Origin: Cyanoderma ruficeps
Lineage: Eukaryota; Chordata; Aves; Passeriformes; Timaliidae
Length of the DNA: 64,000 bases
Assembly: GCA_008694505.1 (NCBI GenBank)
Contig: VZDJ01007747.1
Location: 38,731,615-38,795,614, forward strand
Direction of reading: 5' to 3'
A program made the position numbers and the translations under genes. Positions 1 to 11,854 of this stretch are shown here, piece after piece. The notes beneath the pieces are model-generated. The model was given only the letters and a program-made list of their open reading frames with translations. It was not told the DNA's origin and did not search any database. Each line of letters begins with the position of its first letter. Positions within the stretch are counted from its first letter, which is position 1.

Positions 1-3000
1 TAAAGGCTTTGGGAAATCTGTAATTGTGTGAAATTAATTATGCAGAAAATGTGCTCTTGGTTAAGAAAGCTTACCTTTTTGCTTACACCACCTACTCTCT
101 CCTGCTGGACTTCCATTTTTTTAGAGTAGTGCCATTTTTTCAACACTTCTGAAGGTAGTGTTGAGATGAACAGCAGCAGCATTACCCCAAGTACATAGTT
201 CTTCACACTGTGAAGAAATAAAGCTAGATACTTCTTACACGTTTCTACTGTTCCATGTTCCATTTTTCTGAGAAAAGCCCAGAATTTAATTCAGAAAATG
301 TAATGCTCTTGATACTAGTGTATGATGTACACAATATGCATTCTTAGGTTTGCCCTGAGAATACATTTTCAGTTCTCTAGAAGTCTCAAGGTTTCTGTGC
401 GTGAAACTTACTCAAATGCCAAGCAACAGATATTTGTATTCTTTGATTTCTCAATTGCCTGTAGTGTCTGTAACTGCTCTTAGAGTTGTTGCCCTTCCAC
501 ATACACAGTGCTCATAATCAAACAGTGTAATAATTTATGTAGAGGTGTTAAATGATGATCATCTTGAGGCTTCAAAGCTTGTTTAATTGATTTGTGCAAC
601 TGAGGCACTGAGGTAAACTGCCTTTGTGATCCAAGTTCTGGTAATTTTTGCTTTAGAATTGTTCTGATACTGTGAAAAAGTCTTTTTTGGTGTATTTTTT
701 GTTTGCTTTCTTTCTGCTTTTTTCTGTTTGTCTGCTGCAGAAAAATAATCAGAGACGAATTCTAGTGGGCTTTCAGAGTCATGTTTACTTTTGACTTATG
801 TAATAACTGGTATGAAAAACTACTTTTCATTTTCATACATTCATACAAACCTCTGGCCTAAGTGCCAGCCTTGTTTATTATTTGTACAGTTTTCCTCCAT
901 AGGGATTTTGCAAATTTGACTGTAAAATATTTTAACCCTGTAGCTGGAATGTGATGAGTTTTCTCAGTAGAACTAATTAATATATTTGTAGTTATCTGGC
1001 TTATTCAGCAATGCAAATATCATGTTTTATAATTGTGAAAAGAAAATTATGACAGGATTCCTCAACCACGAAAGCAGCATTATCGTGATGTAAATTTTTA
1101 GAACTTTCAATCACTCATTTAAAATACACAGACTGTAGAAATTATTTGAAGCTTGAGCACTCTTAGAATGAGATCTCCAAAGGTTTGAGCTCCTTGGTTT
1201 TGAGTTGAACTGTTATTGGATATAAGTCTTTATTTGTGGTATAATTTCACTCTGGCCTTTCTTTGTCTTTTGTCTAGAGCTGCACAACTTCAGCTTAACT
1301 CAATTAATTCTGTACTCAGTGAAATCAGAATTTTTATTGATTTTACCAGCGCTGTGTGTTACCAGTGAGCTTTTTATCTGGATTAATGGAAAGGCATAGA
1401 GTGATTTCAGAAGGAAATATTTCTGTAAATTTGAGTAGTTTTGATCAGAGTTCTATGATAGCTTTAGCAGCTGTGAGTTGTATGTGAGTTGCCCAGTCTT
1501 TGATTCAAGCCAGCCCTTGGGCACTTGGTTGAAATGTTGACATTTCAGTTTCAGTAAATATTTTAACTTTATTGCTTGGATATGTGGTTGAGCATGGGCA
1601 AACAAGAGGAATGAACTTTGATTTTATATAAAAAAATAACCGTTCAAATGTGTATTTCTGTGTTGTCACACGTAGTTCCTTAGGCATTATTCCATGGTCC
1701 ATTGGCAGCATTAGTTTAAAAGTTTTCCATTCCAAATTTACACTGTTGTTCCTATTCCCACATGTAAGCATGGCACCCCTCAAAGCACAGCTTTGGGAGA
1801 CCTTTGTAGCTTTAGATCCTTATCCAAGGCCAGTTTAAATAAGCTGTGGTCAGCTTTACACTTGGAAATACTTGCTCAGCTGTACTGATGTATGTATTTG
1901 TAGAGTCTGTCTGTGAACTTGAGCAGTGAAATAATATGAATTTCTGTGGATCTGTGCACTAAAACCCTTCACAGGTGCCACCAGTATAAGAGCACTAAGG
2001 GTGCTGGTGTGACATGGGGACAGGGACTGCAGGGTAGCTGAGATGGTGAGATAAGGCGCAGAGTTGGCCTTGCTGCCAAAGGCTGACACTGAAAAATGGC
2101 CTCACACCAGTCTGCGATTAAAAGTAGCTTTCTGTTTCAGGTGTGAAAAAACCTTATCTGAAGGTGTCTCCTCCTATCTGATAAGTTCAAGTGGTATGGG
2201 AATAAGGAATCTCTAGGGGGAAAAATACATGCTCTTTCATTCTGTGCTTTATCCATTCTATTGTATCCATGCTAAAGAGAGGCAATTTTTACAGAGACAG
2301 TCAGCATTGATGAGTATCCCTTGATGGAGAGGCACCTGTGCAGAGCTCAGACGACAGTGCTGTAGTGCATTGGCAGTGAATATATCTATGAAATTCTAAT
2401 TGTATCATTAACATTCTTGACAGGAGCAAACTGGGAGTGTGTACCATAATCACTGTGAGCAATGAGACAGTTCAGAGGTGCGATGTTTTCATGTTTGATT
2501 GCATCTGTCCAGTGAAGAATGTTTTCTCGTAGAATTAGGCAGAAATAGATCTCATTAAAGGAGACAAATTAGCCAAAAGTGAAAGAAACTCCCTGCTGGG
2601 TTCTGAAACATAATGATTGGTTAGAAGTTGGCAAGAATCAATTCCTGATACTTTGTTAATTGACACACAGGTTAAACAGTGTGGATTGAACCAGGAGAAC
2701 TTTTAGCTAAAGTAGTGGCCAAGTCTTTCTTGCTTGCCTTATTTGCAACCCTGGAAACATTATATTAGTTATGTTAGTAAAGGTCAGTGAAGGAGATACT
2801 GGGGTAATTGCTGAGATCAAGGGAAGAAGTTGATTGGAAGAAACCTTCATGTTCACAAAATTTAGAAACTGTAGCAGACAAAGATACCTTTTAACAACAG
2901 AGGGAAGAAGTAAGAATCAAAAGTAGACTCTGTCCCACCCATTGGGCGTTCCTCATTGATCTGTGGTAAGGAAGGAATTGTGGTAGTTTTCTGAATTGTG

Positions 3001-4550
3001 TCTGTGTTTGAGGCTTTTTCCAAACTGGACCAGAGCTGGTGGACTCTAGAATAAAGTTTTATAAGGTTTGTATTTAAGAGACTTCATGCAGAGGTAGGGA
3101 AGTCAGAAATTTGTGCTGTTGTCTGGCATGAGAGTGAGCGGAGACTTACTCAAAGAAAATTTTTTTTTTTTATAAAATATCTTCCAATTTCATTTTGGTG
3201 GGGACAGTGCCAGCCTAGGAAAAATAGAAAAACTGAGAACAACCATTTTAAGGTGATGATGTCAAGATTAAGCTTAAATCTGAGACAATGCACAAAACTT
3301 TACTTTTTTCCTGTCATAATAGAGCTTGTAAATTTGTGTGTTTTTCCTGTAGAGCTTCATCTCCAGTTCAGTTGTTTTATAACTGATGGTAACATTTGTC
3401 ATTTCACTACTCCTAGTAATGATGACTTGTGTGAGTTGTATTGCTCTAACAGATGTCTTCTCTGTGCTTCCTGACATCTTCAAACAGTTGGTGTCAGGTA
3501 CCTGTTTGCTATTTGGGTTTGCCATTGAGTGAAAGCTCTTAATATTTATTTTGCAGACTTGTCAACCCTTTCATATGTTTTCACTGTAGTTCACTGCAAA
3601 TAAACTTGAGTATGATTGTTCTAAATGCACTAAGTAACCTATAAGTATCAGAAGGGTTGGAGTTTTTTTGTCTGTTTGGTTTGGTTCACAGATTTTAAAT
3701 TTGCTTTTTTTTCCCCAGAAATGTCAAGTGATCAGTGGAATGTTGTAGTTTAACTCTGCAGAGTTAAACGTTTGTTATCAGTAAATAAAATCATTAATTG
3801 TGTGTTTTTAAATGTTGGGTTTTAACAGCTTTTCTTAAATTCTTAATAATTTTTGGGAAACTTCTGGTCACTATAGAATAATTAGCAAATGGCTATAAAA
3901 TACAAAATGCTTGACCGTAAGTTGGGCCACCAGTACAATTCCATCAACTAAACGGAATTGTATTTTCTTTCTGCATTTCATATTTTATCTTAGGTAGGGA
4001 GTGATTAATATTTACATATATTTTTTCTTTGAAAAAAGGATCCTAATAATGTTTAGTACCATAGTCTTAAATTGTAGTTTCTCACGTTAACAAGTTTTTT
4101 CATGTGTTTCCACTTTCTCACAAGGATCAAATAGGTCATTCTGAGAAACTGCCTGTTATCTAAGACTGTGGACAGAGTGGAATGAAAATGCTGTGCACTG
4201 CAGGTCAGGGAATTAATTTGCAGCAGAGAACCATAGGGAGGAAAGCTGGATCCATGCCAACTCAGCAATGAATGTGTTGGGGATGCAGGATGCTTTCTCT
4301 GCAGCAGGGGAAGGCAAAGTGAAGATGGCAGTAATTCATGATGACATCTCCTTCATTCTGCCCTCTGTGAATGGGGATTCCTCTTTTATTTATTGAGAGT
4401 TGTTGTTGCTAGGCTGGGGCAATACAGAATTTAAATTGCTAGATATCCAAGTTGCTTTTTCATGATGAATTTGGTATTATCTATAGTGAGCTAGGTTAAA
4501 CTAGGAGCTGCTCCCCAAAGTTCATACATAGGAATATCCTATTACTTTTG
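1..4550. other. Upstream intronic (or 5' flanking) sequence, no exon recognised
   Basis: AT-rich sequence with frequent stops on both strands. I found no match to the first roughly 60 residues of ZFYVE28 and no other gene. One perfect 22-bp palindrome lies at 3748-3769 (see findings). It is read as part of the intron before the 11717 exon because the gene's upstream exons are absent. Confidence 0.6.
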
Positions 4551-4554
4551 CAAA

Positions 4555-5290
4555 GTGGAGCCTCATGAGTTGCATCTTCAGTTTGCAGATGATACCAGGT
4601 TGAGTGGAAGAGTTGATCTTTTGGATGACAGGAAGGCTCTGCAGAGTGATCTGGACCGGCTGGATCAGTGGGCCAAGGCCAGTGCTCTGAGGTTCAACAA
4701 GGCCAAGTGCTGGGTCCTGTCCCTGGGTCACAACAATCCCTGCAGTGCTGCAGGCTGGGGCAGGGTGACTGCAAAGGGCCCGGTGGAAAAGGACCTGGGG
4801 GTGCTGGTTGAGAGTGGCTGAACACGAGCTTGGCCCAGGTGGCCAAGACGGACAGTGGCGGCTGGCCTTGATCAGCACAATAGTGTGGCCAAGCACAAGT
4901 TTTTTGAGTGACTGAGGCAGCTGGAGATGCTTAGCCTGGAGAAAAGGAGGCTCAGGGGAGACCTTATTGTTCTCTACAACTGTCTGATTTTGCAGCCAGG
5001 TGGGGGGTCAGACTCTTCTCCCCAGTAACAATCGATAAGAGGAAATGACCCAAGTTGTGCCAGGGGAGGTTTAGATGGGATATTAGGAAAACTTCCTTCA
5101 TGAAAAGGGTTGTCAAGCAATGGAACAGGCTGCCCAGGACAGTGTTTGAGTTGCCATCACTGGAGGTAATTAAAAGATGTGTAGATGTGGCACTTGAGCA
5201 TATGGTTTATCCGTGGACTTGGCAGAGCTGGGTTAGTGGTTGAGCTTGGTGATCTGAAAGGTCTTTTCAAACCCAAGAAATTCCATGGTG
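4555..5290 (+). mobile_element. CR1 LINE, 3' fragment with end of the reverse transcriptase ORF
   Basis: The translation of 4555-4818 reads EPHELHLQFADDTRLSGRVD, then LQSDLDRLDQWAKASALRFN and DLGVLVES, typical of the C-terminal part of CR1 reverse transcriptase (F-A-D-D catalytic box). Downstream, 4910-5290 shows the CR1 tail pattern: TTAGCCTGGAGAAAAGGAGG, TTAGATGGGATATTAGGAAA, TGGAACAGGCTGCCCAGG and a decayed GGTCTTTTCAAACCCA end. The element is 5'-truncated, as most genomic CR1 copies are, and carries stops and indels, so it is dead. Confidence 0.9.
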
Positions 5291-5382
5291 CTACATTGCC
5301 AGTGGGAAATAATCAGTTAGCTTATGAGGCACAGAGAGTCTGAAAGCACAGCCTTTGGGACCTGTGTAAGATGGACGGGAGG

Positions 5383-5480
5383 GAAAGCCATAGAGGGGCT
5401 TTGGATCTCTAATGTGAAATAGCTGTGTGGCTTCTGAAACCAGGACTTTTATGTGTACGCTGAAAACCTTTTTGTTACGT
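5383..5480 (+). repeat. LTR-family fragment, + orientation copy
   Basis: From the GCCATAGAGGGGCTTTGG motif on, this stretch matches the reverse complement of 7124-7217 closely: 50 of the first 51 aligned positions are identical and the rest diverges moderately. It directly follows the CR1 tail. Because the other copy carries LTR-like signals, I read this as a fragment of the same LTR family inserted in the opposite orientation. Confidence 0.7.
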
Positions 5481-5499
5481 CAGAGAGTATACCACCTTG

Positions 5500-7000
5500 T
5501 TACTGGTTTCCTCTGTTGAAGTAGCCCTTAAAGCCCTAAATACTCACTAATTTCTTTAATAACAATAAAATCTTCCTTTATTTTTGACATTAATTTGTGT
5601 TCATCAGTGACTCCTGATTGCCATAATGTGACATTGAAAGAGTTCTGGAACTTAACGTTAATCTAGAAAAGGTAATAAAAATGTCATGGACTTAAACAAA
5701 GGGGCTAAAATATAATCTGTTAAGCTCATGGTGGTACCAACACAGACCATATTGCCTTGGCTAGATTTTACTGGTAATTCAAAAAATGGCTATTAAAGAG
5801 GCACCGAACAGCACAGGAAGTTACTTTTCTTTGAAGAAGTCTTGCAAAAGACCTTAAATTTAATGTTGTGGAAGAGAAGCATAATTTTATCAAGGACATG
5901 TACAAAAGGGTATATGAGTTTGCCTTTTGTTGATTTAAACATATGTTTCATAGTGTAAGAAAGATTAATTTCTTGGCATTTTTTGGTACCTATTCTGGAA
6001 GCTAATGCAGCAGTTGATGTTAGCTTTATGCTCTGATTATTTAATATATGGCGAATTACTGATAGGCCAAAAATAAACCAACTTTTTGTCCTCTGCTGTG
6101 GCTACCTACATACATTGTCTCACTACCACTCATTATCTGCCCTATCAAAATGAAATATAAGTGCTGTCTGTTATGTGAAACTCTGAGCTGTGTTTTCCAG
6201 GAAATGAGGAGTTTGGAGTAAATCCCAAAGCAGAATCTCTGCAGTGGCTGCCTGTTCTGCTGTAAAGCCTCAACAGAGCACCTGAAACAAAACTGTGCAC
6301 ATCCCAGTACGCAGATAAACCAAAAGTTGACAGATAAAGCCACCAAAGGAGGCATTAAAATCCGGAGGCTTTTATGTAGAAAGATGGATCAAGTGAAAGA
6401 TTTACTACTTCAATTCCAACAAATTGATTTCTGTTGCTTAAATTAGAGCAAAATTTCAGTGCTACCATGTATCCAAACCCATTCGTTATTAGCTTACAAA
6501 GCAGAATACTGTAATTAAATAAATTGAATGTTTCTTGAAGCTCTTCTAAAGAAAAGACTAATTTGCTTACAATGCATTGGATAGTCTGTCTAAATTGGCT
6601 GGCATCCTTCCAGTTTTAAAGCAGCTGAGATCTGAAATTATTATGGGAACAAATATTCCAGATTTTTTATGTAAATTACTCTGCTCTGGGTGTCATAAGA
6701 AGAATGGAAGAGGGAAGGGAAGTGATGGAGATCGTTGGTTTGTGTTGGTTTTTCTTCTTCTGTAGGATGATAAAATAAACCCTGTAGAGCAACAGAGAAT
6801 TTGGGAAATGGCACATCTTGAAACAGCAAAAGCAATTTACCTTGTAGAAATCTTTCTGTATTCGTACATTATATATCCAAGTTCCATCAACTGTTCTTTC
6901 TGTAATCTTCCTGTATCCCTGCTAGACTAGGCAGGAAAACATGGGCATCTTTTTAATTGGCTTTTGCAGTTAGCTCTCTTGTAGCAAAGTGGGATTTACA
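5500..7000. other. Intronic sequence, nothing recognised
   Basis: No exon, RNA gene or clear repeat was recognised between the two LTR-family fragments. Confidence 0.5.
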
Positions 7001-7007
7001 TGGTGGT

Positions 7008-7570
7008 TGCTGCTACTATTCCCAATAAGCATCTCTTTTGGAAAGGCCGCTTGCGTAGGCACGCAGGCAAAGCAGTCAAGTCCACACACCACGGCTAGCT
7101 CAGCAAAGAGAGGCAAGAAGGCTTTAACAAACAAATCTTCAATGTACGCACAAAATCCTGGCTTCAGAAGCCACACAGCTATTTCACATTAGACATCCAA
7201 AGCCCCTCTATGGCCTTTTGTATGATAAATTCCAGCAAGGGTTTATTCCAACACACCAAAGGGAATCGGGGACAAAAGACCAGACCATATGGTGTGCACT
7301 GGGTTAAATAGGGGGTCAGGAACCCACGGTCTGGGCACAGGGGCAGTTCAAAGGGGAGTGCCCTATAGGGGACATGGGGCAGACCTCCAGGGCTACCACA
7401 CCCAATGGGGCTAACAGGGAAAGGAGAAACCACAACAATAAGGGACATACGAGGAGAGCAAAACTGGGGTAGATCCTAAGTGTTGCAAGGCACCATGGGG
7501 GAAGTCTTTTCTTTCAGCCTAGGTGGAGACTCCATGGTATATTCTTCCAGAGCAAGGCCCTGAGGGGTTC
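7008..7570 (-). mobile_element. Probable endogenous retrovirus LTR, reverse orientation
   Basis: Read on the minus strand, this region is more GC-rich than its surroundings and has LTR signals in the right order: a TATTTAA box (complement of 7304-7310), about 60 bases, then an AATAAA signal (complement of 7242-7247), then a tail that includes the segment shared with 5383-5480. The 5' part (minus strand, about 7570 to 7320) is pyrimidine-rich with CCCCTATAGGGCACTCCCC-like sequence. Ends are approximate and no target-site duplication was seen. The family name is not known to me. Confidence 0.55.
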
Positions 7571-7659
7571 AAAAGTTTCCCCACTCTCTGACAGAATGAC
7601 CAGGTTGCCTATGTGAAGCCAGGTAACTCTATACAAACAACTGCTACTGGAGATGGAGC

Positions 7660-10300
7660 TATTGTGATTTATCTCCATTGGGAAGTGTATATTAAATTCT
7701 AATTAACTGCTTTAACTTAGTAGTACTGCACATATTTTAAAAAAAATACCTGACTCAAAGTTTGGCGCACATGGAGATGTATTGGTAAATCTTGGGTGCT
7801 CTGGAGCAGAAGCATCTAGGTATTATAGGAATGTTGAAGAAATGAGGAAGAATATTAAATGTCTTTTAAGTGGGCAGCAAATAAATTATATACTTAAACA
7901 TTAGTATATTGTAAAAAGTTGAATTATCTTCATTATATCATCTTGCCTTTAGTTGCAATATTTAAATGCATTAAGGTATAAAATTTCATTATGCTTGTAA
8001 TAATTGTCTCCTGAGATGATTTAGGCAGAACCTTAGTGCCTTTTAACAGGTGTAATGATTAGAAAAACAGAACAAAACCATGGAACAGTTGCTTACCAGC
8101 TATGAGTCCTCTTTCTTTATTCCATTTGCATAAAATGTTCTTTGATACATCAGGAATTTTGAATATATATTTAGGTGATTATGTAAGGGAAATTCAATCT
8201 GTCTTGTAGCTGCTGTCAAATAAGACTGCGTTTTAAAAATAATCCATTAACGTAAAATAAAATTTAGGGAGGAAGGTTTTTCAATATGGCTTTTCCTCTT
8301 ATTCCGTGTAGCTTTTTAGGAAAAAATGTAAGAGAAAAATTACATTTCCCCATATTAAAGTTGGGTGGCAGGTAAAATAAATTGGAATATCATATCCTAA
8401 AATGAAATGTAATTGGATTACTTAAAGTCTGATATAACCAGATTTGAGAAGTGTTCTTCTCAGAGTTCCCTGCCTTAATATTTCTCTGTACTTTGTGAAA
8501 CTTTTGTGAAATTTTAACTGGTAAGATTGCTTTTTACCACTGTATCTCTCCAATGCAAAAAGGCCTTTGCAAACTTTGATTAATTCTCTGAAAACAGCAG
8601 TCTGGCTTTTTCATCCTAATGATAAAGACCAACCTGTATTGCTCTAGTGATAAAGTGAGAGCTACAGGCAAAGCACCTGGTCTCAAAATAGATCAGTAAT
8701 AACAGATTTGAAATACATCATGAGTGACTCATGCCTTTCTACAATTTAAATGTTTTTATCTTCAGTTTTAGTCTTTGCTCTGTAACTTTGGGCAGGCGCT
8801 AGGTAGTTTAGGAGTTGTTTTTCTTATGAGACCTACTTTCAAAATACTTTGGTTCCCCAGGCAGATTTAGCTAAATAACGGTGAGAGAAGTATACTCAAT
8901 ACCGTGAATTAAGAAGTGGAAGGAGAATAGAAAACTTCCTATTATTGTTTTTTCTGACCCTGAATCGTCACGCTAATTTGGATGTGATTGCTTGGCTAAC
9001 TCCCTGTTGTCCTGGAGAGAGGAGGTGGTGACAGTGTTCTTCAGCCAGTGGTTCAGGATGGTGCTGCTGCAGCAGGGTGTGGGCATCTTTGCTCTGTTCT
9101 CTTCCAGGATTTGAACTTCAGTTCTCCTTGCAATTACACTAAGGGAGTATTTAAGGTTGGTTTTTCCGTCAGTTCCTACAAGGGGCATCTCTTTGAATTC
9201 TAAGAGATCCTATAGTGCCCCACTGATCCTGGCGGTACAATAGGCCCAGCAGAGTGAGGAGATTTCGTCTCTAAAATCAGGTATTCTGTGTCAGTGATTC
9301 TAGTTTTCTTTTCTTGTCTCTTCTCATACCTGTTGGCCATGGTCTGTGTTGTGATGCATTTCTAGAGAAAGTGGTTGTTACACTTACTCAAGTAAGTGAG
9401 TGTTTTAATTGTATGAGGTGGGGGTTTTTTGTTTGTAACAACTTTATTGAAATGAAACGTATTATCTCATGACAGCCTTGCAAAAATACTTTATTGTGAA
9501 AGTGTTTTGTTAACACATCAAGTACCTTATACCAGTTTGTAATAAATACTGCTAATTGTTAATTTATTTACTTATTTTGGATGAAGACAACTGTAATTAC
9601 AGCCTTAATGTTAAGATTATTTTGTGGCAACAGCAGGTGTAGCAGTCTGTGCAGAAATTGGAGAAAATGTGGATCATTCTTTTTAGCTAAAGCAGGTTTT
9701 GTCTTTTTTGATGGGAAACATACTAAAGGGGCGGGTGTCTTCAAAATTCCTGCTTTCTATTGTTTTTTAAATGCAGGTAAAAATACAACAGTAAAGTGTA
9801 GATTTAAAGCAATTCTGTCTGTTAAACCATTTTGTACAGACAGATGTGGTTGTATTTGTTTGAGAAATATTTTAAATAGAATGTGAATTCTGTAAATAGC
9901 TGAAGTGTAAGACAGACAAAACATCTTTAATGAAAGCACTCAGCCTTTTTCATGCTCTCAATCTACCTTTATTATGTTAATCAAATTCCGTACAGTTCCC
10001 AGCAGGGGTATGTGAAAATTATCTTTTCAAATAAATGAATACAGATTATTTACTGCATATCAAGAAACTGGTTGTAGGTCTTTGATGATTGTCCTGGGGC
10101 AGAGGTAGATCAGAGCAATTATTAAGGCTCTAATTTGTGTGGTGTCCCCTAATCCTCCTGGGTGTCTGAGGGATGAGGTGGTAGGTGAGTATGCCAGTCC
10201 TTGCCCACTTGGGATTCAGATGTGTAAACTGCTTCAGATTTCAGGATAAGTTTAAATATATTCAACCACAATGATCCCAATATAACTCAGTTTCTAACAA
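7660..10300. other. Intronic sequence, nothing recognised
   Basis: AT-rich, with stops in all frames apart from a 101-codon + strand frame at 9581-9886 that looks like chance. No repeat family was recognised. Confidence 0.5.
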
Positions 10301-10564
10301 CTCCAGGGTACCCTGTCAAGGGCTCTTTATGGGAGTGTGTATTGTTGGAGCTGGTGAGAAGAAATGGAAGAAGTATAATTCACTTGTACTTCTAGTTTAT
10401 TTACTGATATACAGATAGCTGGAGGTAACAAGCTCTTTATGTCATGCACCCTCATTAGAAGTCCCATTAAAGTAGTCAAAGTTGAGCAACTAATCTGAGA
10501 AACAGTTTCTAGAAAAAATAAAGTTTGCTGCTCTTGCTTCTGGGCAGTATTCTCTGTTTTCACT

Positions 10565-10975
10565 GTGTGTATGAACACCATGAGAGTTAAATACTGGAGC
10601 GTTGCATCTTGGTTAAGGGAGCTTTACAAAATAGGTTTATGTGTATTGATTGTTATAGTAGCAATATTAGTGGTAGTGCCTCGTGTACTTCGATGTGTGC
10701 GGCGGATGATGGATAAAACCATCAAAGAAGCTTTTATCATCCAAGAGAGAGAGGTAGGAAATGAAATCACAGAGAATTCTCAAAACCTCACAGAGAGATC
10801 ACGGGATCTTGTGCAGTTGCCTGCTGACCCAGAGGTAGTGTATGTAAATGCGGACATGGATAAAGACTTTGGTTCAAGACCTTGGAACAGGCAAGACTTA
10901 TCAAAACAAGAAGTGGAAATCACTACAGAATTTGACTTATGTCCTTGGAACAGACCAGATGTTATGCAGCATTAA
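10565..10975 (+). mobile_element. Endogenous retrovirus env remnant: transmembrane helix and cytoplasmic tail
   Basis: An uninterrupted 136-codon frame. Residues about 12-24 (SVASWLRELYKIG) resemble the membrane-proximal end of a retroviral TM subunit; about 24-41 form a strongly hydrophobic membrane span (LCVLIVIVAILVVVP); then a basic stop-transfer stretch (RVLRCVRRMM) and a long charged cytoplasmic tail. The tail contains two related motifs, SRPWNRQD and LCPWNRPD, near the C-terminus. There is no surface subunit, fusion peptide or ectodomain upstream, so it is only the 3' end of an env gene and cannot make an envelope. It lies upstream of a purine tract and a proposed LTR, the expected order for a provirus 3' end. 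Confidence 0.75.
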
Positions 10976-11228
10976 AATTGCTGTAGTTCAAAATAAAAGC
11001 GCTTAAAGCAAACAGAAAAGGTGCCTTAAAAAAGCAAAATATAAGCAAAAAAAAATCAAGATAAATAGGATAGTGAAAGATTTTAAAAGTTTGGCAGTGT
11101 AACTTTGTGTAGAAAACTTATAGTGCTGTTTTATTAGGTGAGAAAAGAGGTACTGTGGTAGAACTATGCAACGCAGTGTAGTTAATAATTGACAGATATC
11201 AAAAGAGGCTTTTTTTTTGGTTGTACCG

Positions 11229-11239
11229 AGAGGGGAAAC
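11229..11239 (+). other. Possible retroviral polypurine tract
   Basis: The purine run GAGAGGGGAAA just before a TG dinucleotide fits a polypurine tract at the 5' border of a 3' LTR, downstream of the env tail. Short sequence, so moderate support only. Confidence 0.4.
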
Positions 11240-11628
11240 TGTGGAAACTGAAAAAGCAGAGGACTTTCACAGCACTGCAATAAGCTCACATAGATAGAGG
11301 TTTGAAACAGAGTTGAATTTTAGGCCTTGAAATATTTGGAGCACAGAAAGTTTTTGAGCTGGAAAAAAAAAACCAAACAAGCAACTATTGTATGCTGTAG
11401 GGTGTACATGTAGTGTTTATTGATTGGCTTAAGTAGACACTTGTAAGCTTTTAGCCTATTGGCTAAAAAACTTTTAAAAGGCCTTGTAACAAAGAGAACT
11501 TTGGTTTGTTATGGCGACAGTTTTACCGTCTTTTATATCTCTGCCTTCACTGAGACTGATAATGAAATAAAAATCTCGTGGAACGCCTCTCAGTTCCTCC
11601 ATCCCGTTATTGGTAATTAGATCCAACA
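11240..11628 (+). mobile_element. Proposed 3' LTR of the env-bearing retrovirus remnant
   Basis: Starts TGTGGAAAC after the purine tract and ends ATCCAACA. Inside, in order: an ATTGGC/CCAAT-like element (11422, 11458), a TATA-like TTTTAAAAG (11472-11480) and AATAAA (11566-11571), then a short U5-like tail. The length of 389 bp is plausible for an avian beta/alpha-type LTR. Boundaries are inferred from these signals only; no second LTR was found. It ends 88 bp before the ZFYVE28 exon at 11717. Confidence 0.45.
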
Positions 11629-11716
11629 GTACCTCACTAATAAACTCTATTGAAAAGTTAGAAAAAAAGGTTTTCTGTGGAAGCAGTAGATATGGTAATC
11701 CTTTGTTTTGTTTCAG

Positions 11717-11854
11717 GATAATGTTTTGAACATCATAAACCAAATCATGGATGAATGCATTCCACATGAACGGGCCAACCGAGACTTTTGTGTTAAGTTT
11801 CCAGAGGAAATACGCCATGACAACCTTGCGGGACAGCTTTGGTTTGGAGCAGAG
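11717..11854 (+). CDS. ZFYVE28: ZFYVE28 exon, N-terminal domain (carries the K87 equivalent)
   Basis: Acceptor TTTGTTTTGTTTCAG ends at 11716 and donor AG|GTAGGT starts at 11855. The exon is 138 nt, exactly 46 codons, phase 0 at both ends. It begins [14 protein letters not shown] and ends AGQLWFGAE, nearly identical to human LST2 from about residue 61. The lysine in the run [12 protein letters not shown] is codon 27 (11795-11797), which corresponds to human K87, the reported mono-ubiquitylation site that controls endosome binding. An in-frame ATG lies at codon 11 (11747). A retroviral remnant ends about 90 bp upstream of the acceptor. The exon before this one, with the first roughly 60 residues, was not found in 1-11700 and must lie further upstream. 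Confidence 0.95.

Noticed and set aside
4522..4896. A 124-codon minus-strand frame.
   Set aside because: Antisense of the CR1 reverse transcriptase fragment.
9581..9886. A 101-codon + strand frame with several cysteines, upstream of the retroviral env remnant.
   Set aside because: No resemblance to retroviral or other proteins, and no splice or promoter signals; likely chance.
1..11700. Upstream exons with the ZFYVE28 start codon.
   Set aside because: No sequence encoding the expected first 60 residues was recognised.
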